NCBI GenBank assembly: GCA_035340095.1
Contig: DAORGN010000001.1
Span: 1 to 64,000, forward strand
Length of the DNA: 64,000 nt
Direction: 5' to 3'
From: JAEUKA01 sp035340095
GTDB taxonomy: Bacteria > Myxococcota_A > Polyangia > Palsa-1104 > JAEUJZ01
The notes under the pieces are model-generated. The model saw nothing but the letters and a program-made list of their open reading frames with translations, was not told the DNA's origin and did not search any database. Shown one piece after another: positions 16,373 through 25,382 of this stretch. The stretch's first letter is position 1; every line of letters begins with the position of its first letter. A program made the position numbers and the translations under genes.

Positions 16373-18668
16373 GCTCGGGCAGCGGTGGGGCACCGGCGCC
16401 CGGTTTGACCGCCAGATGGGCCAGCTCGGGACGCAGCACCGCTGAAAACGCACCGACGATGCGTCCCCACAGTCGCTCGGTGACCACTGGATCGGGAACC
16501 ATGTGGGTGAGCCCCGGCAGCGGCAGAAGTTCGTGCGGCTTGCCGGCGCGGAACAGTGCTTGGGACAGCTTCAGGCTGTGGAAAAACAGCACGTTGTCGT
16601 CTGCGGTTCCGTGGATAAGCACAAGCGGCCTGCGAAGCTGCGACGCATAGGTCAAAAGCGACGATCGCTCATAGCCGTCGGGGTTTTCCTGCGGCGTGCT
16701 GATGTAGCGTTCGGTGTAACAAGTGTCGTAGTCGCGCCAATCGACGACGGGGGCTCCGGCGACACCGATGTGGAAGACATCCGGCCTGCGCAAAGCCGCG
16801 AGCGCCGCCATATAGCCGCCAAACGACCAACCGAAAATACCGACGCGCGAGAGATCCATCTCTGGATACTTGTCGCCTGCGGCTTGCAGCGCTGCGACCT
16901 GGTCTTCGAGAGGAATGTCGGCAAAATTGCCCGCGATCGCGTGTTCCCACGTCGTGCCGCGTCCCGGCGTCCCGCGTCCGTCGGCCATAAACACGATGAA
17001 GCCATGATCGGCCAGCCACTGGTCGAGCATGTACATTCCCGCAATCGCCATCACTTGGTTGTGGTGCGGCCCGCCGTAGACATGCACCAGCACCGGGTAT
17101 TTTTTCCCCGGCTGGAAGTTGCGCGGTCTGACGAGCAGCGAGCGATAGTTCTGCGTGCCGACCTGCGTCACTTCCAGGTTTGGGACAAACGGCGGCGTCG
17201 TGGACACCGACGGAAGCTCACCAACAACTTGATCGCTTGCTGCGGCTTGGCTGGATTCGGGAACCCGCATCACCACCGTCTTGCCAAGCTGCGTCGTCGA
17301 AAACGAGCTAAGCACATAGACGCCGGGATGTTGTCCGAAGCTGGCCGCGTGATAGCCGCCCGCTTGCGTTAGTCGGAGCGGCACACCCGACAGCATCGAC
17401 ACGCGATAGATGTCTTGCTGCGTCGGCTCGTTGCTGGCGGCGTAGCTTATGTAACCGCTTTGCTCATCGACGTGGAGCAGCTTGCGGAAGCCCTGGCTTT
17501 TGTCGACGACCAGGCGCTTTAGTCCACCTTGGTAATCGCGCAGCTCAAGCTCTCTGCTGCCGTCTCGTTCACTGGTCCACAGAAAACCCGAACCGTCGCG
17601 CAGCGGCCTGGGGACATCTTGATCAATGTTGATCCATGCGTCACTGTGTTCGTGCAAAAGCCGCTGGGTCTGCCCCGTTTTTAGATCGACCGTGACAAGC
17701 TCCAGATCGCGCTGGCTGCGGCTTAGCAGGGTCAAAAGCAGCGGTCCGCCTTCGCGCCAGACCACCGTCGCCAAGTAGGGCAGTTTGTCGCGCTGCCACT
17801 GCACCCACTGGGGCGCGGCCCCCGTCAGGGCGATAAGTCCAAGCCGCACTTCGGCGTTGTCGGTTCCGGCGCGTGGATAGCGATGCGGCTGCGGCGGCTG
17901 CTCGGGATGAAGTGCATCACCTACGTACAGCGTCTCGACCGGCTGGTTGTTTACCTCGGTAAACGCGATCATCGTGCTATCGGGCGACCAGAAAAAACCC
18001 GAAAAACGATGCAGCTCTTCTTGGGCGACAAACTCGGCGCTGCCATAGCTTATGACCGGGTTTGTGCTGTGCATGAGCCGTCGCTCACGCCGCGTTGCCA
18101 AATCCATCACGTACAGGTCACGCCCGCGGACGTAGGCGACGGCTTTGCCGCTTGGCGACAGATGCGGATCGACGATCGGTTCACCGCTGCGCTCGCTTGG
18201 ATCGGTGACGGGGGTTATCTCGCTCGAATCGGCGGTCCGCAGCTGATAGGTGTAGAGCTTGCCCGACAGCGGAATCAGCAGAAAGCTGCCGTCTTTGGAC
18301 AGCTCGAACGACGTGAATCCGCGCATCGACTGTCGCATTCGTTCGCGTCGTGCTTTTTCTTCGACGGAAAGATGCTCCTCCGCACCTTGCAGAAGCTGCG
18401 CTGGGGACAGCAGCTCTCGGGTTTGTCCCGTCGCTACATCCAGAACGTGGAGCCGCAGCTCGGGCGAAGCCGCCGTGGCGCGCAGAAACAGCACTTGCTT
18501 GCCGTCGGGCGTCGGGGTTGGACGCATCGGCTTGCCGAGTGAAAAGCCGCGCGTTCTGGCATGCTGGCCCAGATAACCGGGAACAGGACCGATGGTTTCC
18601 GACGGACCGGGCGAAGCGTTGGCTACAGAAGAGAGGGACAGATACAGGAGCAGTGAGGCTCTGCGCAT
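16317..18668 (-). CDS. S9 (dipeptidyl-peptidase IV-type) prolyl peptidase
   Basis: A 783-residue serine peptidase, of the usual DPP IV length. A short signal peptide (first about 20 residues, ending ANAS) implies export. Residues about 45-530 form the beta-propeller DPP IV N-terminal domain. The C-terminal alpha/beta-hydrolase domain has the nucleophile elbow GWSFGGYM, the acid in HGTADDNVLFFHS and the catalytic His in LPGLTHMVPD. A Glu in the YGSAEFVAQEEL segment matches the residues that fix the substrate N-terminus in DPP IV. It would cut Xaa-Pro or Xaa-Ala dipeptides. It is convergent with the carboxypeptidase, and both fit extracellular peptide use. Confidence 0.92.
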   Translation of the reverse strand: MRRASLLLYLSLSSVANASPGPSETIGPVPGYLGQHARTRGFSLGKPMRPTPTPDGKQVLFLRATAASPELRLHVLDVATGQTRELLSPAQLLQGAEEHLSVEEKARRERMRQSMRGFTSFELSKDGSFLLIPLSGKLYTYQLRTADSSEITPVTDPSERSGEPIVDPHLSPSGKAVAYVRGRDLYVMDLATRRERRLMHSTNPVISYGSAEFVAQEELHRFSGFFWSPDSTMIAFTEVNNQPVETLYVGDALHPEQPPQPHRYPRAGTDNAEVRLGLIALTGAAPQWVQWQRDKLPYLATVVWREGGPLLLTLLSRSQRDLELVTVDLKTGQTQRLLHEHSDAWINIDQDVPRPLRDGSGFLWTSERDGSRELELRDYQGGLKRLVVDKSQGFRKLLHVDEQSGYISYAASNEPTQQDIYRVSMLSGVPLRLTQAGGYHAASFGQHPGVYVLSSFSTTQLGKTVVMRVPESSQAAASDQVVGELPSVSTTPPFVPNLEVTQVGTQNYRSLLVRPRNFQPGKKYPVLVHVYGGPHHNQVMAIAGMYMLDQWLADHGFIVFMADGRGTPGRGTTWEHAIAGNFADIPLEDQVAALQAAGDKYPEMDLSRVGIFGWSFGGYMAALAALRRPDVFHIGVAGAPVVDWRDYDTCYTERYISTPQENPDGYERSSLLTYASQLRRPLVLIHGTADDNVLFFHSLKLSQALFRAGKPHELLPLPGLTHMVPDPVVTERLWGRIVGAFSAVLRPELAHLAVKPGAGAPPLPEPIPVVPSGTVQKKPQPRR

Positions 18669-18687
18669 AGAGAGGAAACTATCACAA

Positions 18688-19257
18688 TCACTTTGGGCGC
18701 GCCGTTCGCTTCTGGATGGCTTCGCAGATTGGCTCGGGGCGACGCAAGCGGTTCTTCACTTGTTCCTCGCTGACGTTGTACGCGGTCTGGAATTCGAGGC
18801 CGTCTTCGTACAGTTCGTCCCACGATGCTTCGTCTGCGACGTATTGGGCCGGACGTTTGCCTTTGTACACCAAGCGTCCGAGGTTTGCGGCGCGGGCGCG
18901 AAGACCGTTCCACAGCTCGCTGCCGAGATAGCCCGAAAACAGCGTTAGATCGTCGTCGAGCGTGCCAAAGATGTCGTCGAAGCGACTGCGAAATCGATCG
19001 GCTTCTTCGCTCTTGTCCGCTGCGATGTTCCCGAAGGCAATGCGCAGCAAAAAGACGTCTTCAAGGAAGCGTTCCGGACCGGACCCGTCTTGGTGCCCGA
19101 ACGTTTGCACAAGGACACTGGCGGCTTGTTCGCGGATGTTTTGGGGCAGCTCAACGTCGGTGATGACCTCTTGCAGCACTTTCAGGTCAAACGGCAACGA
19201 CAAGAGCAAGTCGCAGACCCGTGACAGGAACAGTTGCCCATTCTCGGTGGGGCGCAT
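18688..19257 (-). CDS. Hypothetical protein
   Basis: A 189-residue, mostly helical, acidic cytoplasmic protein that I do not recognise. There is no signal peptide and no transmembrane segment. The first half (SLPFDLKVLQEVITDVELPQNIREQAASVLV) looks like paired amphipathic helices and recalls small DUF1232-like proteins, but that likeness is weak. It ends 19 bp before the S9 peptidase start on the same strand, so the two may be cotranscribed from the promoter at about 19292-19320. Confidence 0.7.
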   Translation of the reverse strand: MRPTENGQLFLSRVCDLLLSLPFDLKVLQEVITDVELPQNIREQAASVLVQTFGHQDGSGPERFLEDVFLLRIAFGNIAADKSEEADRFRSRFDDIFGTLDDDLTLFSGYLGSELWNGLRARAANLGRLVYKGKRPAQYVADEASWDELYEDGLEFQTAYNVSEEQVKNRLRRPEPICEAIQKRTARPK

Positions 19258-19291
19258 GATTTCTCTTACCTGATACCAAGCTAGACTTTCA

Positions 19292-19320
19292 AGGATAGAG
19301 ACGGAATGCCGGTCTGTCTA
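19292..19320 (-). promoter_or_regulatory. Predicted sigma-70 promoter
   Basis: Minus-strand TAGACA (19315-19320) and TATCCT (19292-19297) are separated by 17 bp, one and two mismatches from consensus. The predicted start, near 19285, lies about 28 bp upstream of the ATG at 19257. Confidence 0.45.
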
Positions 19321-19379
19321 CGACGGGCTGGACGAGGGCCCCGCTTTTTCTTAGCCTAGAGGAATCACTTGGGGGAGTC

Positions 19380-21164
19380 GTGGACGCCATTGTTTTGCGC
19401 CGGGAATTGGCCTGTGCGACGGCACCGAGCGCGCTTTTTGCCGTTCTTGCCGACACGGATAGGCTGTATCGCACGCTCGGTCAAGTGGCAGTAAGCCGAG
19501 AGCCGCTTTCTGGGGAAGGTTCGGCGCGGTTCCTTTTGCGAGCTCGTGGCGAGGCAAAAGCGATCCCGTTTACCGAAATCCCACCGCAGTGGAGTCATCC
19601 GTCGCTGCTAGTGACAAAACGGGTGCTGCATCAGGGTTTTTTGGCCAGCCTGGCGACGCGATTTACGCTTACGCCGCGCATGCAGGGCACGCAGCTCCTC
19701 ATTGAAATGCAGGTCGAGCCGCGGCTTGTGCAGCTTGGCTGGCTGGTGAAGCTGTTCGCGCAGGCGACGCTGTGGCACTTGAGTCGGACGATCCTGCGGA
19801 TCGACGACGGAATTCCACGCGGCGAGCCGACGCAGTTTCGTCCGGCGCAGCTTGCTGTCGAACCGCTTCGGCAAGCGCAGCAGCAAACCAAAACGCAGCT
19901 TCCGCCTGAAGAACAGAGCCAGGTCGACAGTCTGGTCGCACATCTTTTGCGCACCGACGATCTGGATGTCGATTGCCTGCGACTTGGCGGCGTAAGCGAA
20001 GCGCTCGGAGTGCCGGAATCGACGGCGCTGCGGCTGCTTTTGCTCGCGGCTTCTGCTCAGCTTGTGCAGTTTGGTTTCGACGTGTTGTGTCCTTCGTGTC
20101 GCAATCCTGCGGCACAGGTCGATCACCTGACCGATCTGACCGACGAGGCATTTTGTACGCTTTGTGAGCTGCGGATTCCCGTCGAATTCGCGAGCAATGT
20201 TGAAGTGACATTTCGGCCTGCATCGTCGCTGCGCAAGGTTTCACGGCCACTTTATTCAAGCGTCAATCCGGCGACGGCGCAGCATGTGATCACGCAGCTG
20301 GTGTTGCCGGGGACGACCAAGCTGACGATGACGGTGCCAAACGAACCGGGCGAGTTTCGACTTTGGGCGCGGGGCGGGGCAACGGGAACGCTCCGGGTGA
20401 CGACGCTTGGACCGAGCCAGGCATCGGTGACCGTGGGTGACACGATGGTTCCCGCCGAGGTCGAAGTCGCGATGGGCGGCACGCTGGAAATTGACCACCA
20501 GACCGGGCAGGCCAGACACTTTAAGCTGGAGCGACCCGATTGGAAGCAGCAGCGACTCGACGGACATCAGCTTACGCTGCATCCGCTGTTTCGACGTCTG
20601 TTCCCACATGAACTGCCGAAGCCATCTGTGCAGCTCGCCGTACCGACGGTGGCGCTTTGGCGTTGTCGTTTTGCTTCGCTCGGCGAGCTGTGTGCTGCGC
20701 TCGGTGACAGCGGTGCGTTTCGGCAGCTACAAGACTGTCAACAAGCGATGCGAAAAGCCGTCGATGAAGCCGCAGGTGCAGTGCTGCGCAGCGATAGTGA
20801 TGGACTGACGGTTGCGTTTGCAAGTGGTGCCGTCGCGCTGCGCTGTGCGATTGCGGTCGAGCGAGCGCTGCGGACGCTGCGGGCAGACAATCCGTTTGCG
20901 CATCTGCTTTTGCTCAAGTTCGGTCTGTACCATGGTCCCGCGACGGTGGTTGGCGTCGACAAGCGGCTTGACTACTTTGGTCAAACGGTGGCGGTTTGTG
21001 ACCGGATGGTGAGCGAGGCTCATCCGGGCGACATCTTGGTTCCCGCCGAGCTGCTGTCCGATGTGTCGGGGATGGAAGGCATCAAAGCCGGACCGATCTT
21101 TTCCCTGACCGGGCGCGGGCTTTCGTCTCCCGTGGCGGTGTCGCGTCTTACCGTTGAGTCTTAG
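19380..21164 (+). CDS. Multidomain protein with degenerate class III cyclase domain
   Basis: A 594-residue protein. Residues about 5-150 resemble an SRPBCC lipid-binding fold. A central part follows, with a two-CxxC zinc-ribbon-like pair (Cys237/240 and Cys259/262) inside a region like the DUF5939 module found with bacterial cyclases. Residues about 425-594 match a class III adenylate/guanylate cyclase: RSDSDGLTVAFASGAVALRCAIAVERAL, then FGLYHGPATVVGVDKRLDYFGQTVAVCDRMV. The first metal-binding Asp expected in the opening FxDIxGFT motif is not visible (the segment reads ALWRCRFASLGEL), so catalysis is doubtful and a nucleotide-sensing role is possible. The start is GTG with a GGGGAG site upstream. 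It overlaps the convergent reductase by 17 bp. Confidence 0.8.
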   Translation: MDAIVLRRELACATAPSALFAVLADTDRLYRTLGQVAVSREPLSGEGSARFLLRARGEAKAIPFTEIPPQWSHPSLLVTKRVLHQGFLASLATRFTLTPRMQGTQLLIEMQVEPRLVQLGWLVKLFAQATLWHLSRTILRIDDGIPRGEPTQFRPAQLAVEPLRQAQQQTKTQLPPEEQSQVDSLVAHLLRTDDLDVDCLRLGGVSEALGVPESTALRLLLLAASAQLVQFGFDVLCPSCRNPAAQVDHLTDLTDEAFCTLCELRIPVEFASNVEVTFRPASSLRKVSRPLYSSVNPATAQHVITQLVLPGTTKLTMTVPNEPGEFRLWARGGATGTLRVTTLGPSQASVTVGDTMVPAEVEVAMGGTLEIDHQTGQARHFKLERPDWKQQRLDGHQLTLHPLFRRLFPHELPKPSVQLAVPTVALWRCRFASLGELCAALGDSGAFRQLQDCQQAMRKAVDEAAGAVLRSDSDGLTVAFASGAVALRCAIAVERALRTLRADNPFAHLLLLKFGLYHGPATVVGVDKRLDYFGQTVAVCDRMVSEAHPGDILVPAELLSDVSGMEGIKAGPIFSLTGRGLSSPVAVSRLTVES

Positions 21165-22131
21165 GCGGAGTCTTTTCACTGCCGATGCAAAGCACGACGC
21201 GGCCACGCGGGCGGCCTTCTTCGACGTGACGATGCGCTGCGGCAGCTTCAGCGAGTGGAAACACCCGATCGATGATCGGACGCAGCTTGCTTTGATCGGC
21301 AAGCTCGGCCAAAAGTTCCAGATCGGCGCGTCGCGGCTGGGCGAGCGGCGGCGGGACAGTCTGCGGACCGCCAAAAAAACGACTCGTCACGCTGTCGAGC
21401 AGCGTGCGCAAAGACGGAACAATCGGAATAAAGCGCCCTTTGGGCCGCAGCATCTTGCGACAGCGATCGAGCGTAAGCTGTCCCGACGTATCCAGGACGA
21501 CATCAAAGGTTCCGGTCAGCGTCGCCAAGTCTTCTTTTTCAAAGTCGATGACTTCATCCGCACCAAGAGATGCGACCAATTCGCTGCTATCGCCGGAACA
21601 AACGCCTGTGACGACGGCTCCAAGCGCTTTGCCAAGCTGGACCGCCAGACTGCCGATGCCACCCGCGGCACCATTTACCAACAGCGCTTGTCCACCTTGC
21701 AGTCGCCCGCGATCACGAATCGCTTGCAGCGCCACTGTCCCCGATAACGGCAGTGCTGCCGCGGCTTCAAACGACAGCTTCATTGGTTTGCGCGTCACCG
21801 CATCGGCAGGCAGCGTCACAAATTCGGCATAGGTGCCGGGATTTTGTAACGCCCGCAGCCCAATCACTTCGGTGCCGACGGTCAGTTTGCTGACGCCTTC
21901 CCCAATCGCTGCGATGATGCCGCAGACATCGTGACCAAGGATCTCGGGTCGGCCCCCAGGAATGAGCCGGCTCACCTGACCAGCGCGCTCTTGACAGTCG
22001 AGCGGACTGACCGTCGTGGCGCGCATCTCGACAAGCACCATACCGCGACCCGGCGTCGGACGAGGCCGCTCCAAAAAGCGCAGCACTTCGGGCGGTCCGA
22101 CAGAAGGCAGCACCACCGCATGCATGTTCAT
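21148..22131 (-). CDS. Zinc-independent MDR-family NADP-dependent oxidoreductase
   Basis: A 327-residue medium-chain reductase of the quinone oxidoreductase/enoyl reductase branch. The GroES-like N-terminal half contains PEILGHDVCGIIAAIGEGV. The Rossmann half has the NADPH-binding GAAGGIGSLAVQLGKALGAVVTG. The four-Cys structural zinc lobe of alcohol dehydrogenases is absent. Substrate unknown; activated alkenes or quinones are usual. The lipase-like gene lies 51 bp upstream on the same strand, so a two-gene unit is likely. Confidence 0.9.
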   Translation of the reverse strand: MNMHAVVLPSVGPPEVLRFLERPRPTPGRGMVLVEMRATTVSPLDCQERAGQVSRLIPGGRPEILGHDVCGIIAAIGEGVSKLTVGTEVIGLRALQNPGTYAEFVTLPADAVTRKPMKLSFEAAAALPLSGTVALQAIRDRGRLQGGQALLVNGAAGGIGSLAVQLGKALGAVVTGVCSGDSSELVASLGADEVIDFEKEDLATLTGTFDVVLDTSGQLTLDRCRKMLRPKGRFIPIVPSLRTLLDSVTSRFFGGPQTVPPPLAQPRRADLELLAELADQSKLRPIIDRVFPLAEAAAAHRHVEEGRPRGRVVLCIGSEKTPPKTQR

Positions 22132-22182
22132 CGGGGGCTCCTTGGTTCGATGTCGATTCCGCGGGTTCGCATACCAGAGTTC

Positions 22183-22995
22183 CTAACGGGGCGAATCGTC
22201 CTTGCGCAGCGCCCACAGCACTTTGCGATAGACCTCTTCGCTCATCACCAGCGACGAATGACCAAGCGGCACCGTCACACCATGCGCACCTTCAAGCTGT
22301 GTCGCGGACGGTGGACAAAGCCAGTCGCGCTCTGCCGCAATCGTGAAAAATTCGACTTCATTTGGCAGCGGCCCGGCATGTAACTCCTCCAGGAAGTCAC
22401 TGCCGGGAAGTAGCTGCCAGCTCGACGCCGACAAAAGACCCATCGTCGCAACCCCGAGTGCTGCCACCCAGGTTCCTCGCGCAGGGGTTCCAAGCATCAC
22501 AATCCGCCGAACCTGTTCTTTGCCGCCGAGTCGCTTGATGTAATAAAGACCAATCAGTCCGCCCATCGAGTGAGCCACGATGTCGATGCGACGGATGCCG
22601 GTCTGTTCGCAGATCGTCTGCACCTTGCGATGGATCAAAAGCGCCGATGTGCGAATGTCGCGGACGTTGAGCATCCCAAGGTTAAATGAAAAGACGTGGA
22701 AACCGTCGCGGAGCAGCCGCTGCTCCAGCACAAACATCGACCCGCGCGTCCCCAAAAAACCGTGGATCAGCAGCACGGGGGGATGATTGGGCGAAAGCTG
22801 GTCGGGAAAGCGGCGCTGCGTCATTTCGTTGCCGCGTACCAAGTGACGCAGATACGAAAAGGCATGCTGGCCACCGATGAGATCCTGTTTGAGGTTGTCT
22901 CCATCCAGTCGACGGACTTTGCGGTGGTCCGTAACCATCCGACGGACGCGCGACAGAAGACCCCTTTCCCCATCCTTGCGATTTGATTCGTCCAT
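22183..22995 (-). CDS. Alpha/beta-hydrolase, triacylglycerol-lipase type
   Basis: A 270-residue hydrolase. The oxyanion-hole segment is LLIHGFLGTRGSMFVLEQRL and the nucleophile elbow is VAHSMGGLIGLYY, the same arrangement as bacterial lipases of the LipA/PGAP1 type. The acid is probably in the AERDWLCPP region and the catalytic His in VPLGHSSLVM. There is no clear signal peptide, so it is probably cytoplasmic or membrane-peripheral. It heads a likely two-gene unit with the reductase downstream. Confidence 0.88.
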   Translation of the reverse strand: MDESNRKDGERGLLSRVRRMVTDHRKVRRLDGDNLKQDLIGGQHAFSYLRHLVRGNEMTQRRFPDQLSPNHPPVLLIHGFLGTRGSMFVLEQRLLRDGFHVFSFNLGMLNVRDIRTSALLIHRKVQTICEQTGIRRIDIVAHSMGGLIGLYYIKRLGGKEQVRRIVMLGTPARGTWVAALGVATMGLLSASSWQLLPGSDFLEELHAGPLPNEVEFFTIAAERDWLCPPSATQLEGAHGVTVPLGHSSLVMSEEVYRKVLWALRKDDSPR

Positions 22996-23354
22996 CCCTT
23001 GTCTACCGAGCGTCGATTCGGAAGCAGCCAGTCTTTTTAGTATCGCCCAATGTCGCTACGTTCGCGTAGCTGGCTCGCAAAAGCGCGAACTTACAGCAAA
23101 CTGCGGCGCGGTCTAGGGCCAAAGCGGCAGGTCGGAAACGAACAATGCCGCCGCAATTCTTTGCAAAGCTACTTTCCACCGCCGGGTTATAACACCGGGC
23201 GACGGCTGCTGGCCAAATCGGTGCTCCGCAATTGATCGCTTTACGACCAAGTTTCGACTTGAGTCGGTGATTCGCTGCGATATCCGCTGCTTGCGTGGTC
23301 TTGTGTGCAGGGCTAGCTTTGAATTGGACCGACCAATAAACCAGTGAGGCTATC
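22996..23354. other. Intergenic region between divergent lipase and GMC genes
   Basis: These 359 bases hold no credible gene. A short hairpin (arms GCTACG/CGTAGC around TTCG, 23055-23070) is present without a T-run. No promoter pair good enough to report was found, though both neighbours must be promoted here. A 117-codon open frame across the gap on the minus strand has unremarkable composition and was rejected. Confidence 0.6.
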
Positions 23355-25382
23355 ATGAGCGCACTCTCGCAGAATCCAGATTCCAGCCACGATGAGTTGG
23401 TTGCGCTGCGGGTGGACAGGCCAACCTACCCGAAGACCTTTCTTCGCAGCGATGAGCGTCAATCGGCCTTGGCATTGGCGCGGGCGATCATGCCGGAAGC
23501 GGGTGGGCTGCCAGAAGCGGGGAGCGCGACCGTGCTGCGCGCCGAAAACTGGCTGGCTGACGTACCGATGGCCGGGGATGGCTATCGGGCTCTGCTGCGT
23601 GGTTTCGATTTGTATGTTCGCGCGGCGACGGGAAAGTATCTGCAATCGGTCGATCCTGAACGCCTGCGAGAGCTGTGTCGTCGTTTTGCCGAAGGCGACA
23701 TTGGGCGACGCTATTTTTTGTACACGCTGACGGCACCGCTCAAGGGCGCGTACTTCGACGATCCGGCGATCTATCGTCATTTTGGCATTCCATATCGCGG
23801 CGCACCGTCAGCGATACCGCAGACACTTGTGCCAAAAGAACTGCCGCGCTGGGCGCATGAGCGGACTCAGTCTGCGTGCGAAGTCTCCGATGGCGAGGTG
23901 ATCGACTGTGACGTGGTGGTGATTGGTTCAGGCGCAGGTGGTGCCGTCGCTGCATATGAACTAGCCAAAGCGGGTCGCGCGGTCGTTCTCCTCGAAGAAG
24001 GTCAGTACTTCGGTCGTCGCGACTTTGCCCATAGCGCTTTCCATCTGCAAAAGCATCTCTACCGCGAGCTGGGCGTCACGATGGCGGTCGGCAACACGTT
24101 TATCCCGATACCAGTCGGTCGCACCGTCGGTGGCAGTACCACTGTCAACTCCGGTACTTGTTACCGCATGCCGTCCAGGGTGTTTGCCGATTGGCACAAT
24201 CACCACGGCCTGACCGAGCTATCTCCCGACAGCATGGACCCCTTTTATGGGGCGGTGGAAGATGTGCTTGGGGTAAAGCAAGCGCCGCGCTCGCTTTTGC
24301 AAGGCAATCAGCCCATTGCCGACGGCTGTGACAAGCTGGGTATCAGCCATCACGGACCGCTTGCGCGCAATGCTCCCGATTGTGATGGGCAAGGACTCTG
24401 CTGTTTTGGTTGTCCGACGGATGCCAAGCGGTCGACCAATGTTTCGTTCGTCCCGATGGCGCTGCAAGCCGGGGCGCAGCTTCTGACTTCCGCGCATGTC
24501 GATCGCGTGATCATCGAACACGGTCGTGCCGTTGGTGTATCGGTGGTGTCGACGCAGCCGGCGGGGTCTGGTGGGCGTCCGAGACGCTTTTCGGTGCGGG
24601 CGTCAGCCGTCGTCGTTGCGGCGGGATCGCTTATGACCCCGGTGCTACTGCTGTCTGATCCCGTGACGCGGCGAGCGCTCGGGCGCTCAGGGGCGCTCGG
24701 CAATCACATGACGATTCATCCAGCGATTGGTCTGCGGGCGGTGATGCCGACGAAACTAAACAGCCACATCGGTGTGCCCCAAGGCTACGCAGTCGAAGAA
24801 TTCCACGATGAAGGCATCTTGATGGAAAGCGCCTTTTTGCCGCTTGAGCTGACCGCTGCGTCGATCACCTTGGTTGGCAAGCCGCTCATGGAGCTGATGG
24901 GTGCTTATGATCGGCATAGCTGCTTCGGTTTCCTGGTCGAAGACAAAGGCCAAGGCAGTGTCAGACCCGGCCCTGGCGGGCGACCGCTGATTCACTACAA
25001 TCTGGCGGACCGCGATGTGGCTAGACTTCAGCGTGGTGCGTCACTGGTTGCGCGGATGTTTTTGGCTGCCGGTGCAGAGCGCGTCTTGACCGGCATCTCG
25101 GCGCTACCCATGCTTTCGTCTCACGATGAAGTGGATCGACTCTCGGGGCTTCGGCTGCGTCCGCGCGACTTCGAGCTGACTGCTTATCATCCGCTTGGCA
25201 CTGCACGAATGGGTCACTCGCCACAAAACAGCGTCGTCGACACCGACCTGCAATCCCACGATGTTCCGGGACTTTACATCTGTGACGGGAGCGTGATCCC
25301 AACTTCTCCCGCAGTCAATCCACAGGTGACGATCATGGCGCTGGCGATGCGGGCGGCGCGGCGACTGGCGGAACGGCTGTAG
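23355..25382 (+). CDS. GMC-family FAD oxidoreductase, long-chain alcohol oxidase-like
   Basis: A 675-residue flavoprotein. The FAD-binding GSGAGGAVAAYELAKAGR begins near residue 191, followed by the second GMC signature GGSTTVNSGTCYRMPSR. The C-terminal catalytic pair is visible as His in AYHPLGTARMGHS and Asn in SPAVNPQVTIMA. The first about 170 residues form a helical extension like the region preceding the flavin domain in long-chain alcohol oxidases, and a Cys cluster (CDGQGLCCFGCPTDAKRS) also matches that branch. Expected reaction: oxidation of a hydrophobic alcohol or sterol to the aldehyde or ketone. GTGAGG lies before the ATG. The 3' end overlaps the convergent SRPBCC gene by 50 bp. 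Confidence 0.9.
   Translation: MSALSQNPDSSHDELVALRVDRPTYPKTFLRSDERQSALALARAIMPEAGGLPEAGSATVLRAENWLADVPMAGDGYRALLRGFDLYVRAATGKYLQSVDPERLRELCRRFAEGDIGRRYFLYTLTAPLKGAYFDDPAIYRHFGIPYRGAPSAIPQTLVPKELPRWAHERTQSACEVSDGEVIDCDVVVIGSGAGGAVAAYELAKAGRAVVLLEEGQYFGRRDFAHSAFHLQKHLYRELGVTMAVGNTFIPIPVGRTVGGSTTVNSGTCYRMPSRVFADWHNHHGLTELSPDSMDPFYGAVEDVLGVKQAPRSLLQGNQPIADGCDKLGISHHGPLARNAPDCDGQGLCCFGCPTDAKRSTNVSFVPMALQAGAQLLTSAHVDRVIIEHGRAVGVSVVSTQPAGSGGRPRRFSVRASAVVVAAGSLMTPVLLLSDPVTRRALGRSGALGNHMTIHPAIGLRAVMPTKLNSHIGVPQGYAVEEFHDEGILMESAFLPLELTAASITLVGKPLMELMGAYDRHSCFGFLVEDKGQGSVRPGPGGRPLIHYNLADRDVARLQRGASLVARMFLAAGAERVLTGISALPMLSSHDEVDRLSGLRLRPRDFELTAYHPLGTARMGHSPQNSVVDTDLQSHDVPGLYICDGSVIPTSPAVNPQVTIMALAMRAARRLAERL

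Noticed and set aside
23055..23070. GCTACG-TTCG-CGTAGC hairpin as a terminator
   Set aside because: The stem is only 6 bp, no T-run follows on either strand, and it lies between divergent genes where no terminator is needed.
23003..23356. 117-codon minus-strand frame filling the gap before the GMC gene
   Set aside because: No family likeness, no ribosome-binding site and atypical residue composition; it overlaps the GMC start region.
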